From NCBI GenBank assembly GCA_008638375.1, contig CM018038.1, forward strand, positions 33,072,669 to 33,136,668: a stretch of DNA of 64,000 nucleotides, written 5' to 3'. Position 1 is the stretch's first letter; the number at the start of each line of letters is the position of its first letter. Made by a program: the position numbers and the translations under genes. Below the pieces are notes generated by a model that was not told the DNA's origin, did not search any database, and saw only the letters and a list, made by a program, of their open reading frames with translations. Shown one piece after another: positions 9,751 to 24,700 of the stretch. Source of the DNA: Nyssa sinensis. Its lineage: Eukaryota; Streptophyta; Magnoliopsida; Cornales; Nyssaceae.

Positions 9751-12700
9751 GTACCTCTCTCTCTCTCTCTCCATATGTACACACACATATGTGTATATAT
9801 AATTTTTATTTTTATTTTTCTTGGGACTTTATCAATTTTTAATAAGTGCTCTGTTTGGATGGTTAGAAACCTTGGAGAAGAAAGAAATGTAAAAGAAAAG
9901 GAAATTTTGAATAATGTCGCACGGCTTAGCATTAAGTTAGTTGAGCAGGGAAAATGTGAAATTTACGTCAACCTGAAAAGTTAGCATTAAGCTAGTTGAG
10001 TTGAAAATGTGTTTTCTCGGGTCCCAAATCTTTAATGATGCAGGAGTACTAAGGATGCAAGGATAATACGTGCTGCTTAGGACTATCACTCGGGTCATTG
10101 AGTAAAGTTTGGTATAGGATTTTCCTTCTTTATAGTGTGTTTGGATTGAAGGAGTGAGAAGGAAAGGAGAAGGAAGGAAAACTAATTTTATGCTTGGTTT
10201 AAAGATACTGAAGGGGAGAAGAGGAGAGGGAGAATCTTAAAAGTCCATTTTGCTCTCCTTCCTTCCGAAGTAAGAGGAGACAGAAGAAAATGATTAGAGA
10301 GTATAGAAGTGAATTCCTTTCTACTCACATAATTAAACATTCATTTCCTTTCTCTCCGCTTGTTTCGTAAAGGAGGATTACACGCTCCTCTCCTCTCCCC
10401 TCATTAGGTATCTAAACATAAAGGAAGGATTAAATTCTCTTCTCCTCTCCCTCATAACTAATCCTCTCCTCTCCTCTCCTCTCTCCCCACTTATACAAAC
10501 AAACTGTTAGGGAAACACTAGAGAGTTTCTTGTAACTATAAATATCAGTATGTGGCTGATAAAAAAAGCAAATATTAGTTTAGTGGAGACTGTTGTATCT
10601 CTGTTTCTGGAATTCTGAAAAACTCAGAAACAGAGCTGTTTTTTGGGCTGTTTAACTCTAGAACTGCAGCTATTACCGTTCCAATTTCAAATATTTCTCC
10701 TTTTTTTTTGTTGCTCTGTTTATTTTGCTAGAAAGTCTCAAAAGGTGTAGTTTTGCACCAGCTGCCTGTTGCAGCAATAAGGTTGCAGATCTTCACCTAT
10801 TTGCTACATCAAATTTGGTATGAGAGCCTACAGCATAGGTTTTGAACCATGGTCGGATGTGGTAGAGGTCATGATGGAGAAGGAAATCAGGGTCAGCATA
10901 CAGTGATGGCTGAAATGTGCTGGATGATTGAAGATTTTCTGTGGCCTGTGCAAGCACTCCAACAACGGGAACAAGCAGAGGCCCGTTTGGAGACTCTGGA
11001 GGGAAATTGTGATCTTTAGACATACTGGCAGGTAGTTTTGAGGATGAAAACATTGAAGAAGAGGAGAATCCCTTCCATGATGCTGGTCACAACAACATGG
11101 AGTGGAATGATTGGAGGACAGATTAGTATGAGCATTTGATTAAGTGATGGAGGAATCAAAATCAAAGCTGCTTGTTTTTGTGACAAGATGCATGCCAAAG
11201 TTTATTTGGATTGGGAAACAAGTTTGTATACTTATTTTAAATGGAAACTCATGACTAAAGAAAAGGAGGATCTGATTGTAAAGCTTGAAAGCAATGCACT
11301 TCAATGGTTGAAGAGAGTGGATGAGTACCATGCTCGACAAGAAAAATCAGCATGTTGCCCAAAAAGTCCCCCCCCCCCCCCCCCCCAAGGGTATAGGACT
11401 TTCTTAGTTTTTGATTTATCATCTAAACTGATCTAATTCAGACTGACTTAATCCTTTCCACTAAGTGAGATGTTTGTTAGCTTGTAAGTATTTTGAGCTT
11501 TCCCTTAGTAAGTTTTCTACTTGTCAAATTAATTTCTTATCACTAGTTAAATATTCACTAGATTGTTCAAATTCAATTACTCAACTATATCAATCAATAC
11601 AAACAAATAATCACAATTTAATTGTTTATGTGATCGCTTTCTTAACTATTATTGTGATGATTTAATAATGATTTCTCTAAATCAGTTTTAAGACATTCAT
11701 CGAATGATATTTTATTGATATATGTAATAGATGTCCTAACTCAATCAAATATCTATTGCCCATTTTATCATTACAATCAATCAATCAATCAAACTTATGG
11801 CTATGACTTAATCATGCATCTAGCAAACACAAGATGAATATGATAAGTGAATCAAGCCAAGTCTAAGTAATAGCACAGGGTAAATTAAAGCAATCGCACA
11901 AAGTAAGGTGAGAGGGAGACAGAAAAAAACACAACAATTTTTATGTGCTTCGGCCCTCGGCTGACGTCCATGCCTCAATTATTCCACCTTGAGGTTTCTC
12001 TATCAATCTCCTTCCTACACACAAGAACCCATGAAACTTGTAAAGGATACCGCACCCTTTTACACGATCTTCAGGTGAAGACCAACCTTGTATGTGAGAT
12101 CCCATGGAAGTCACAAAGGGATACCACGCCCTTTTACAACCTCTCTTTTTGGATGAGACAAGGTAACTCTAAACAATTGACTCCTCAATGAGTTTGATCT
12201 TCTCAATGATAGCTCACTATTCAATGTCTCCGTCACGAGACTGATATATTAATGGATGCCCAACAATAAGTTTTCTTTTGAGATAGATTTACATATTGAA
12301 GCTCACTCTAAGAGTTATTGAAAAGATTGAACAAATAGGCTTAATGAATATATCAAACTAGGGCCTGGAGCTTATGATCTTGATGAATAATCAATCCACA
12401 AAGTTCTCTTTACTTGTTCAATCATTAATAGCTTAGCTTTTATGGGCCTTTGAAAAATATAGTTGTTAGGCTTTCAATCATTTCAAATTTAGCCATTAAA
12501 AACTAAGCATTCTTTTCTCAAGTCGCAGTTTTAGTCGATTATAGCTTTTTATTAGTCGACTGATACTTATCGTTTTACATCAATGAAGACATTCTGTCTC
12601 CATCAGTCAACTACTTCCTGCAGTGACTATATTCAGTTGGGTTCTACCATTATCAATCGTCTAATGTTTAAGATCAGTTGACATGACTGTTACATCCAAT

Positions 12701-15700
12701 GACCTATGAAGCACGGACACTCTATTTTGTGTCACGTGTCCATGTTAGACACGTGTCGGACACTGACACTCTCGAACAAGTGTCCGATACTTGAATCATG
12801 GATGTTGATGATTCAATGAAATTGTTCTTTAATTTTTATTTAATGACTTTGTTATTTTAATATCTTAATAATATTTTTGCCATTTGTGTATTTTTATGCT
12901 TATTTTGATTGCAATAATATTAGATTTTTATTATTTAGTAATATGAAAAATATAAAAAATTTAAATATATTCTACATATCCCTGACGTGTCCGTGTTCTA
13001 CTTTTTTGAGAAATAACGTGTCTACGTATCCGTGTCCCATGTTCGTATCCGTGTTTCTTAGCCTATGATTGTACCCTGGCTTTGCTAGATTTTCTAGAAT
13101 CCACCAGATTTGTTAGAACCTTGTTTCAATTTCATGTCTTCTAAGTAAATGTCCTTATTTAATTTTATTTTTCATTTACTTAAGACATTAAATATCAATA
13201 AGAAAGTACCCCTTATTTGGATTGAATAAAAGTATTTAGAAAAATAATTCCCAGAGGGTAAAGGTAAATTTTCCATCCAAAGAACAAATTATGATTTTTT
13301 TACTCAGTATGCTTTTGTCACCCTTTAAGTTCTTAAGGTGCAATCTCAGAATGTCTATCTTGCATTGAAAGTATGTTCTCACAAGTGGGGGATAAGTTGT
13401 TTGACGTAGTGGAGGATGATAAGAGCAATGGTGGGGAATTTCAGATCATCGAAAGAGGTGTTGGGGGTTGTTAGAAGGCTGTGGGTGATGAGATGGGAGT
13501 TAGAATGGTTGTGTGACAAGCTGGAGGAGTTGTTGAATGGCAAGAGGAGGGCGGTGTTCCCGGTTGGATTACATGGGAGGACTAGAAGTTTGTATCTCTG
13601 GCGAGGCTAAAATAATAGAGAAAATTTTACTAAAGTCGAAGGAAAGTCGGAGAAGGGGACTTGAGACATTTTTCTTGCTTGAGGATGCGTCTAGAGGTAG
13701 CTGGTTGTTGTTGGCTCAGGCCTTTAGAATGTTGGGACTGTCTAAACCCAAAGCGTGGAGGGTGGACAAGGGCACCTTCCTGGAGGTCTCGAGAGTTAAA
13801 GGGTGGACGACTGACCGACCCAATTTTGGTCGAGATGAGTTTGACAAGAGAACGGGAGGATAATATGCAGGTTCACATGGGATCCTGTGCAAGTTATTTG
13901 GAGTTCCTCCAAAGATGCATAGTGGGGAGAGTTGAGGGGGTATGATTCGCTGGTGCCGGAAAGGGAAAAAGAATTTGCCTCTGGGCCCAGAGGCATTGGG
14001 GATTTCAGGTTTTCCTGAACATCCTGGATTTGTATGGGACATGGTTCTTGTTTGAGCTTTTGTCAGAATCAGATGTTAATCGAATCCTTCGGACTGGGCT
14101 TTCGAAGGGCAGCAGGTGCATCTCCAGAGGTGGTCTCCAACGGGCTGCTGTGTAGAATCAGGGCAGAGGGGTTCGATCTGGGATAAGAGTTATGGGTCTA
14201 CCAGATTTTTTTATAGAGTTCAGGAGTTTTTAAGGCGGTCGGGGAGAGATGGAGAGGCTTAGTTGTGGTGGACAAATCGACGGTGGAACATCGGCAATTG
14301 CAAGGGGCAAGATTGCTGGTTCACTCCAGATCGGAGGAAATCCTGGCTGTCATTTGTCTTCAGTGCGGGAAGTGGCACTTTGTCCTTCCGGTATGGTCGG
14401 AGGAAGGCCCTCTGTGCTTGCGTGAAGGGGAGGCTGGTTGGAAGTCATAGAGGGAATGCTTGAAAAGGAGAGGATGGGGGTGATCTAAGTTCACGCATCG
14501 AGGGAGTGTGAGGTGTGGAGCTTGCAAGTGGACAGTGGGGTCAGTCAGTGAGGGACGCAACACGTCCTTATTTGAATTTGAACCTAGTGGCTAGGGGAGG
14601 AGGGCCGTGTGGCCAAGGAAAACCTTCTGGATTGAGGGGCGAGTGGACTGATGTAAGGTTTGGACACTTTGGTGGTAGGGGTTATAATAGGGCCCATTTG
14701 GCTAAAGGCCTAGTAGTGGTAAAGCCAGATAGTTATAAAGGGTATATGGGCCAAACTAAGGGGCAGTTGGGCTAGATGCAAACTCAGGGGGAAAGACCTC
14801 GGCTCTTTCAGGGCAAGGGGGGTAAGAGATTCGGGCCTTGCAGAGGCCCAAAGCAAGGGGCTAGAACCTAGATTGTGCCGTAGCAGAGAAGGGGTTGAAA
14901 AGGAGGGATGTGAGGGAGGGTAATCTCATTTCATCTTTGAGGAGTTGGCTGGGGAAGTTCGACAGAGGGAGATAGGGGATGGAGAGGAAGCACCGAAGCA
15001 GTGAACTGTGTTGAGATTCAATAAGACAACTATGGAAGATGCTGCAGGTCCTAGAAGTTTCAATTAGACTCCGGAGCAGCAGGCAGAAGAGTGAGGTGAG
15101 GATCAACAGTCAGAATGTTGGAATCTGATCGAAGCAGTATTCCAGATGAGTGTGAGTTCTTTCAATATCTGGAGAAAAGCTTTTGCAGGGGGCAATTTCA
15201 GTTCTCAGAAGGGGTGGAAAAGGGGGGCTCCTTTGCTGTAGAGGAAGCACTGGGAGGAATGCCTTGGAGTGAGAGGGTTGCAGGGGAGGGTCGGGATGCA
15301 GACATAGTTCAGAGAAGGGAGATGGTATGGTTTTGAGATAACATTGGCAGCAGGAAGACTTGGTTGAGTGTGGTCCCTTAGTGGTGGTGTGGCCAGAGGG
15401 TTAGTCAAGGGGTATGACACAGATGGGGGAGGTGTTCATCAAGGAATCACTGAAATTACATTGAGTGGTGACGTCAAAGTGGGTGCTGAGAAGGATGGGG
15501 AAGGTTAGTCTGATTTTAGGGGTACCTTGCACTGGTTTCGAAGAACGTATGATGAGTTTGTTAAGAGAAATCATCATGTGCAATGGTCAGCCAAGGATTT
15601 GCGAGAACAGAGATTCAGAGTCGAGCAAAGAGGAAAAATCAATAAAGAAACTGAGAGTTATGAAAGAGCAATCTTGTTGAGTGAATTACGAGGGACAGAA

Positions 15701-18700
15701 GCAACTGGAGGGGATAGAGGTAGGGCAGGGTGAGTTATTGAGATTGGGTGCTCCATGAATTTTAAAATCCTTTCTTGGAATGTGCGAGGGTTAAATGACC
15801 TAGATAAGAGAACTGTGATCAAGGGAGTGATAAAGGAGGGGCATCCTGATCTGGTTTGCATCCAGGAAACGAAGGTGTAAGGGTTGGGATGGGGTTGGGT
15901 GAGATTCCATCTGGGGCTCTAGTTGGGTTAAATGGACAACTTTGGATGCCAGGGAACTCCGGGTGGAATCTTAATTGCTTGGGACTCTAGAAGGGCCAAG
16001 TGCATTGATCTGATTACGGGAGACTTTTCTGTCTCTAATAAGTTCGGCATGGTCAAACAATCTTTTCAGTGGATTTTTTATGGGGTGCATGGTCCAGTGG
16101 TGGACAATGTGAGGGGCAGGTTGTGGGAGGAGCTGAAGCATAACCCCTCGGTTTGGCAAGACCCTTGGTGCATTGGAGGGCACTTCAACGAGGTTCGTTC
16201 TCCAGCCGACAGGTTTGGAGGTGACAAGTTAACAATAGGGATGCGTGAGGTTAATGATTTCATCAATTGTTAGAGGTTGGTAAGGTTCTGTCACGACCCA
16301 CACCTCACATAGGATGGAGTTATGGTTCATGACCGACAACCGAGGCCTTATACAGAATCGAATGGGTTATATAATGGATAGTTTATTAATATAGCGGAAG
16401 CGTAACATTTTTGACCTGTCAAGTTCACATCAAACTCATACCAACCACATTCGATCAGAGCAATTCTAAGTTTAATATCAAACTCACACTTGCAAAATTT
16501 ATTACAAGTCATTTACATCTACAACTGACCAACACACAAAAATAGCCATTGTATATATACAGAAGCCTACATAGGTTCAAAAGAGATATTTGCAAGTTCT
16601 GCTACACAATTTTACAAACTTTTATTCCTTAAGTTTCCTCTCCATCTTAAGCTTCATTACCTGAAAAATTGGTTGGCAAATGGGGTGAGTTAACAAAGCT
16701 CAATGAATAATACCAATGCCCTGTCATGGGTTTTTATAGCAAAAGAAACTTTAAATAAAACCATGGATATCAAGCATTACTAAAACAATTCAAATGCATT
16801 TTCAGAAACGGAATTGCTATTTAAACTTTTGAATAGCAATAAGTAGCCTAATAGAGCTCATAACAGATATCAAATATTATTTAGTATGCCCAATACAACG
16901 GTCGGAATGGAAAAATCCGCGTCGACTCGAATTCTGAACGGAATGTCATATATAATGTCAGTCACTTATAGTGACACTGGAGAAATCTCTGGCGTACTTA
17001 CAGGGCCTACCGGCTCTTGGTCCCCTGGTAAGGACATAGTAAAAGGGGCTCGTGTAATGACATCTACAGAAACACATTCTAAATTATGTGATTATCCATG
17101 GATTTGCAAATCTATTTATCAAACATACTTATAAAATGTACTTCAATTTCATCAATAGAGAATATAGTATAGTGCTTTGCTTGTTAAAACACATAATAAC
17201 ATGTTTAACAATATCGCATTCAATTCACCATTTTAGGGAATCCGATTACTCACCTTGTGCTCTTAAAGCACTCGTTGATTCTCTCTCTCTCTCCTAAGGA
17301 ACCCTACATACATATATTTCATATTAGAACCATATTTGAGTGTAATGTAACATTATTTAGTTATGCTTGTTCCATTATAGTTCAAACAACATAATCTAGG
17401 ATTATGATAAAATTCCTCACATTCTAATTCCATTGGAGCGTCCTTTGACACTTGTTGGAATTCATTTACATCAAATATAAAGTTTTTTAAACAATTGGGA
17501 CAGTAGCTGCACCATCCCCATTTACTCTGCTTGTAAGCTTCATTTTTAACTCCAAGTGTTGATCGTTTCAACACTTATATCTAACATCTTGAATCATCAT
17601 TTAGACAAATCATTTAACTTTAATTAAGGTGTTTTCCTTTAATTTCTAGCAGCATTTTTCCTTACCATTTCTCTCATTTAGAGTCCATTTGATAATTTAA
17701 TCATGCTAATTATAACCTATGTAGTGCTAGGATTGTTTTAACACCATTAATCATTAGCCAATTAGTTTAATCAACACTCATTAATCATGATGCATCCTTC
17801 TATATCATATTTGTTGCTCTTGTATCCATGTAATTACTATTCTATGCAAAACTTGTTAGGACTTCCAGACTAGTTTAGAATTTCATTCAATTCTTAATTG
17901 AATTTGAGTTCTTAGTCATCTTTAAATGTTTTTTTTCCAATTAAATTAAAGAATAAGAGATTAGGACTAGAATTCATACTTTGATTGTTCAGGTATTCAA
18001 TCTTTAGGTTAGTCGTCTTTAAGCTTCTTTCTTTTTCCTTCTTGTTTTCTTGTTTTCTCTACTTTCTTCCTTGCTTTATTATTTTGTCCAACACATTTTA
18101 GAGAGCTTCTTGCTTGTCTCTACAATTTATTTTGTAAGGCATAATAGATACAAACATGTATCTATATGTGGGCTAGGTGTCACCTTGTGAACTCCTACAT
18201 ATTTGAAGTGTCTTGCTCTTATTAGTTCTATATTTCTTCTCTCTTACTAATTTAATTTTTTTGTCCCTTTTATGTATATATATATATATATATATATTAT
18301 ATGCATAATACATACATATATATATATATATAGATAAATATAGATAGACAAATCTCTACACAAGCTCCTCAAGAATAGTCAACAATGGTGGGTTAGATAT
18401 TCCAAATTGTGGGTCCCTTGCCCATGTGAACAATTGTCTTTCTTACCTTTCTCTAATTTAAATTAACTTGGATAATTATAAGGCTTAGGTTATAACCTAG
18501 GATTAGTACAAGTCTGTTTCATTTAAACACCCTAATTAACCCAATTAGGATTAACTTAATTCACTAATCATGTATTAAGATTACTAATTAAACATAATTA
18601 GTTTAGATATAGCAATTTTTAAGAACCTTCCAATAACCTATCACAAACTAGGTTAGTTTAGTTAAGTATGCTCTAATTATGCTTAACCTTAGAACAAGGA

Positions 18701-21700
18701 TTAACCTAATTAATTATGTTTTAGCTCAAGAATCATTTTAAAAGCCTACTAGAAATATCGTTTTGTTCCTAATTTCTCTTATTAAGGATTTTAATTATTG
18801 CCTCACTATTCATACTAGTAAACCCATCACTTTGAATCACACAGTCATGCTTAAAGCATACTCTAATCCACACTTTATCATTACTTGAAGTGGATTCATA
18901 TATAGCAATAAAGTATAATAAAAGTAATAAGATGTAGGATATTACAGGTTCTCGCTAGAAGAGGGGAGGTTCACCTGGACTAGTGGTTATTAGAAGCCCT
19001 CCATGTCATGGCTTGATAGATTTTTGGTTTCAACTACATGGGAGGAAGAATTCCCTGGAATCTCTCAGGAGTGTTTGCCAAGACCTTGCTTGGACCATCA
19101 CCCAATCTTGTTATGTTGTGGTGATTTCAGTACAGGTGGAAGCCCCTTTAGGTTTGAAAATATGTGGTTGGAGGTGGAAGGGTTCACAGACTTAGTGGCT
19201 CGATTGTGGCAGAGCTATGTATTGAATGGGACTCCAAGCTTTTGTATTGCCAAGAAGCTAAAGCTGCTTAAGGAAGACTTAAAGAAGTGGAAGAGGGAAG
19301 TTTTTGGTAACATTAAGGTTAAGAAACAAGAAATTTTGCAGCTGCTTCTGGAGCTGGACTAGGAAGTGCAGAAAGGCCCTTTGGCAGAAGATAGAAGGAT
19401 TGAAATAGAAGGTTTAAAGGGAAAGTATGACATGATTATGAAGTCTGAAGAAATCTTGTGGAGACAAGAGTCTTGGGTCCTTTGGTTGAAAGAAGGGGAC
19501 CGCAACATCGGGTGGCTTCGGCTCATTATAGGAGGAATAGAATTTCAGCTATAACAGTCTTAGATAGATATTGAAAAGGGTTATGATCGTGTCAATTGGG
19601 GGTTTCTTAGGTGTATGTTGAGGAGGATGGGTTTTGGGGAGACTTGGAGGAGATGGATGATGACTTGTGTGGGGATGGTCTCTCTTTCAGTTTTAGTGAA
19701 TGGCTCCTCGGCTGGCTTCTTTTGGACTTTGAGGGGTTTAAGACAAGGGGACCCACTCTCCCCCTTTTGGACTTTGAGGGCTGGAGGAAGTGGGCTTGCT
19801 GAATGGTTTGTCAGTGATGAATAGAAGTGGCAGCAAGGTTGATATCTCCCATCTTTTGTTTGCAGACAACACTGTCATTTTCCGTGAGCCTTCTGTGCGG
19901 CAACTTAGATTCATCAGGTGTATTTTGGTTTGCTTCGAGGTAGTGTCAAGCTTGAGGATCAATCTTGCCAAGAGTTTTCTTATTCTTATTGGGGAGGTGA
20001 GGGACGTGGAGGTTCTTGCGAGCACCTTGGGATGTAGAGTGGGGTCTTTTCCCGTGACTTATTTGGAGCTTACTTTAGGAGCATCTCCTACATCCTGTGC
20101 AATTTGGGATCTAGTGGTGGAAAGGTTCCAAAGGAAATTAGCAGATTGGAAGGGCTAGATACTTTCAAAGGGATGGAGGCTTACCCTAGTGAAGAGTACC
20201 CTGGGCAATCTTCCTACATATTTCATCCATGTGTTTCCTGTTCCAGCCACGGTGAGTAAGAGGCTAGAAAAGATTCAATGAGAATTTTTGTGGGGTCATG
20301 AGGGTAACATTAGGAGGATGCATTTGGTCCGTTAGGATAAGGTGAGGAAGCTGGTTTCTTTAGGCGGTTAGGAGCAAAGGACTTGAAGAGCTTCAATAAG
20401 GCGCTTGTTGGCAAATGGTTATGGAGATTAGGGTGGAGAGGCCCGGGTGTTGTGGAGGGAGGCTATTGCGACTAAATGTGGGTGTGGGGAGGGAGACTAG
20501 AAGTCAGGGGTAGAGGGGCCTTGGGGTTGCGGGTTATGGGGGACTGTTATGGGAGTGTGGTGGGAGTTCTGGCAGAGGGTGAGTTTTGTAGTGGGAACGA
20601 GTTCTCGGGTTAAGTTTTGGGACCATGCTTGGAGTGGGGATGAGCCATCGAGGGTACTTTTTCCTGATTTGTATAATTCGGCCCATAATTAGGGGGGCTT
20701 GGGCGAGAGAGTGTTGGGACTCGGGAGAGGTTGGGGGGTGAGATGGTTTGGAGTCTGAGGTTTAGGACAAAGTTTTTTGACTGGGAATTGGAGGAGGTGG
20801 GTTTGTTCCTTTCTCATATTCAAAGGGTGAGGATAAGGGAGGGGAGGGAGGATGCTGTGGTGTGGGAGCCAGATAGAGATTCTTTTTCTGTCCAAACTTT
20901 CTACAGGAGCATGGTTGGTTTTGCTGATCTGCATTTTCCTTGGAGATTAATTTGGCATTTGGGGGGCCCCTCTTAGAGCTTCTTTCTTTGCTTGGGAGGC
21001 TTCGTGAAAGGCCATTTTGACAAACGAAAATTTGAAGAAAAGAAGCTTTCACATGGCAAGCAGATGTTACTTGTGCAAGAAAGAGGTAGAGAGGGTGGAT
21101 GATGTGCTTATCCATTGTCCAATGGCACGAAAAGGCTGGGTTTTGAAACATGCTTCCCTATGTCTTATGTGGAGCATTTGGAAAGAGAGAAACAGTCGTG
21201 TCTTTGAGGGGGTATGTCCCTCAAGGATAACTTTATGAGATTATTATATTTTTTGGGCCAATGCGGCTTTTCGTGTAAATGCTTCAGCTATAGTTGATTG
21301 TTTGGGGTTGTTAAGACCTTTGTAAGTTTATTTAGGTTGTATGGGTTTGCCCCCCTTGGGCACCTTAATGTCATATCTTATCAAAAAAAAGAAGCGAAGG
21401 TTCTTAAGGTTCCTATTGGGTTTTAATTTCTTAGAAATTGTTATTAGACTAAGGATGGTAAGAGATTCAAAAATTGAGACTTTAGATAATTCAATTCTAA
21501 ATAATAATGATACCTAGTATGTTTGCCCAAACATGACATCTACTTAGTCAAAATCCTTATGTTCTATAGTCAGGTTGACCTTTTCTTCCTAGGAGTACTT
21601 TTGGGCTATTCCAATAAATCTAGAGACCTTATAAATACTGTATTCAAGTTAAGTTATAGGTCCCAAAGTCTTTCTAAGATCATATTGAGCGAAGTGTTCA

Positions 21701-24700
21701 ATCAAATGAAGTAACTTTATCAAAGGTAACTCAAACACTCACTCACCTCTTCGATCCAACATCTTCATGCTCTTTGCACTTTCTTTTTCTTCAATCTTTT
21801 AACTTGAGCTTGAGCTTGATCTTCTTTGACATTAGGTTTATCATTAAACCATCTCATTATACCTTGTTGTTTTTTAGGAGTGAAGTATGCCTTAAGAGCT
21901 TCCTTTTGATCTTGATACTTCATAGTTCATGCTCTAATTTGCTTCTTTTGAGCTTCATGCTTTATAGTTGATGCTCCACTTGCTCCTTTGTTCCTTGTGT
22001 ACCTTGGTTTGCATATCTCACTCAATTTTAACCTATTAGTATACATCATCAATTTTTTTTCTACCCTTGGGTAGAAATTTTGAGCTAATGCAGCACACGG
22101 CAGCACATGAAAGCAAATTTGTGAAAGCAATTTTTTGCAGGCTGATTACGTGATTTAGCTGTATAAAAAGTTCTACTTATTTTGAAACAGAGAATATGTT
22201 GGTGGAAGAGTGTAGATTGGATTAATCCATTTGAGATGAGATGGGGGTAGTGCATTTATTCAACCTAAAAGATGCATGACAATATACTTTAATGGCAGAA
22301 AAGAGAGGGTGATGCGAGGAAGCCACTCTCTGGATGCATTGATGGTGTAGCCTTGAGGAATTCAGGTGCTGAAAGTCAATATACAAGCCCCAAAATTAAT
22401 CAGGTGCTCCTATGACTAGTTGAGCAAGTGGTAGCTATAAGGGTGGTTCTGAAATGCGTGGAAAGGGAATGGAAATCATGAGATTGGGTGAACTTGGCTG
22501 AATTTGAAGATAAAGAGGAGGAAATTTTAGAGCCAATTTATGAGCAATCGGATGATTAAGAAAAGAATGTGGATGTTTTTCCAGTGAAGGGGGAGACTTT
22601 GGTAGTATGATGAGTCATGATGACATCTAAGATGGAAGAAAAGGACTGGAGCCTGGAGGTGCCACTATTTTCCGCACACGACTAATGTGGTGGAAAAGTG
22701 TGCAATGTAATCCTTGATGGTTGTACTAGCAAGAACATCATTTCTACGGAGGCTGTAGAGTAGTTGAAGTTATTGTCCGAGAAGTATCCTTATTCCTTAC
22801 CTCTACAAGGTGGCATGGTTTCTGAAAGGGAACGAGGTACCTGTTAGTTCTTGTTGCCTAGTCAAATTTCATATGGGTGATGAATTTGATGACGAGGCTT
22901 GGTGTTATGTTGTGCTTATGGATGCATGTCATATTTTCTTTGGAAGGCTATGGTTGTATGACAAAAACATGAATTGGTATACTAGATTACATCATCAAAA
23001 GAGGCACTAAAACATTAATGTCTTACCCATTTCAAGAAGACACTGTTACTCCTACTACCAGCAAGGTTAATGGCTTCTGAACAGGGCAAAGGTTTGAAAT
23101 TGAGAGTAAGGAAACTGGAGTCGTTTATTCAATAATTGGTAGGAGCATGAAGATAGAACAATTCAAGAATATCCACTAGAACATCAACAAATTTTTGTAG
23201 AGTTCTTTTTTTTTTTAAATATATTTTTTGATAAGTAAATTACCTCGGGTTTACCACTAACGGGGAGCATTCAACATGCTAATGATTTTGTGCATGGTGC
23301 AACTTTACCAAATTTGCCTGCTTACTGAATGCCATCTTGCATAGTGAGCTAAGATGCAAAAGCAGGTAATGGACTTGATTGCTAAGGGCCTTGCGCATGA
23401 CAATATAAGTCCATGACTCCATGTGATGTCTCAGCTTTAAAGGGATGGTTCTTGGAGGATGTGCACAGATAGTTGAGCTATCTATAAAATTACCGCTTCC
23501 AGGTTTGGATAATATTCTTGATATGCTGGTTGGGTTTGAGGTGTTCTCCAAGATTGATTTGCGAAGTGGGTAAAAGTTGAATTCGGATGAGAAGAGGTGA
23601 TGAATGGAAGATTGATTTATGACACTGGATAGCTCATACGAGTGGTTGGTGATGCCATCTGGACTCTCAAATGCGCCTAGCAACTTCATGCGCGTTATGC
23701 CTTATGTACTAAATGGGACTGCTCGTGGTTGTCTGTTTTGATGATTCATTTTCACCAAGTAATGGAGGTAGCCTTTTTAGAGGGAAGAAATATCCTCGAT
23801 GGAGTTCTTATAGCCAACGAAATTGTTCATTGGTGGAAGAAAAATGGTAAGTCTGGTTTACTGCTCAAGCTTGACTTCGAAAAGGCTTTTTACAGTGTCA
23901 ATTAGGAATTTTCTTTTTAACATGATGGCAAATTTTGGTTTTGGTCCCAAATGGTTGCGTTGGATAAAGGAGTGCATCTCCATAGCAAGGGTATTGGTTC
24001 TAGTGAATAGGTCTCTTTTTGCTGAGTTTGAGCTAGGCAAAGGCTTGCGGCAGGGCGATCCCCTTTCTCCATTTCTTTTTAATTTAGTAGCTGAAGGGCT
24101 TAATATTCTATTTAAGAGAGCTAAAAATTTGGGTTTAATCAAGGGCACAACCTTAGGAAGAAAGCAAGTCTAAGTCAGTCATCTTCAATTTGCAGAGGAT
24201 ACCCTTATTTTCTATGAAGCAGATTGGACCGAAATCTACAACATCAGAAGAATTCTAAGGACCTTCGAAATAGCATCAGGTCTGAAATAAACTTTCCCAA
24301 GAGCACGATATGTGGTGTGGGTGCCTCTTCTGAATTTGTGAAGGAGGTAGCTTTGGCTTTGAAATGTAAACGCCGGGGGTTGCCACTTAAAGTACCTTGG
24401 TCTCCCGCTTGATGCTAACCCCAGATTAAAGAAGACATGGATTCTAGTAATTGACAACTTCAAGAAAAAGTTATTACCTTGGAAGAAAAGATTGTTGTCT
24501 TTTGGCGGTAGAATTACTCTCATCAAATTAGTTTTGCAAAGTTTGCCGGTGTTTTATATGTCTCTCCTCCAAATGCCTGTATCAGTTGCCCAAGTAATTG
24601 ACAGAATGTAGTCTAGTTTTCTTTGGGGGGACAGTGAAACCAGAAGGGAAATCCACCTAGTCAGATGGGACAAGGTCACGATGGGCAAGATTGTTGGTAG

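Larger units (their letters stand above)
13340..21399 (+). mobile_element. L1-type LINE 1, intron 1
   Basis: The element is flanked by GTTCTTAAGGT at 13329-13339 and again at 21400-21410, an 11-bp duplication after an A-rich tail (21383-21399). It holds an ORF1 relic, an ORF2 relic with endonuclease, RT and zinc-finger parts, and a solo LTR inserted at 16289-18946. Without that insert it is about 5.4 kb, near full length for a plant L1. It has many stops. Confidence 0.82.

Noticed and set aside
11380..22075. Inverted CCAAGGGTA words at 11385 and 22070 as terminal repeats of one DNA transposon
   Set aside because: The match is about 9 bases, the right copy is part of a self-palindrome, and no target duplication is seen.
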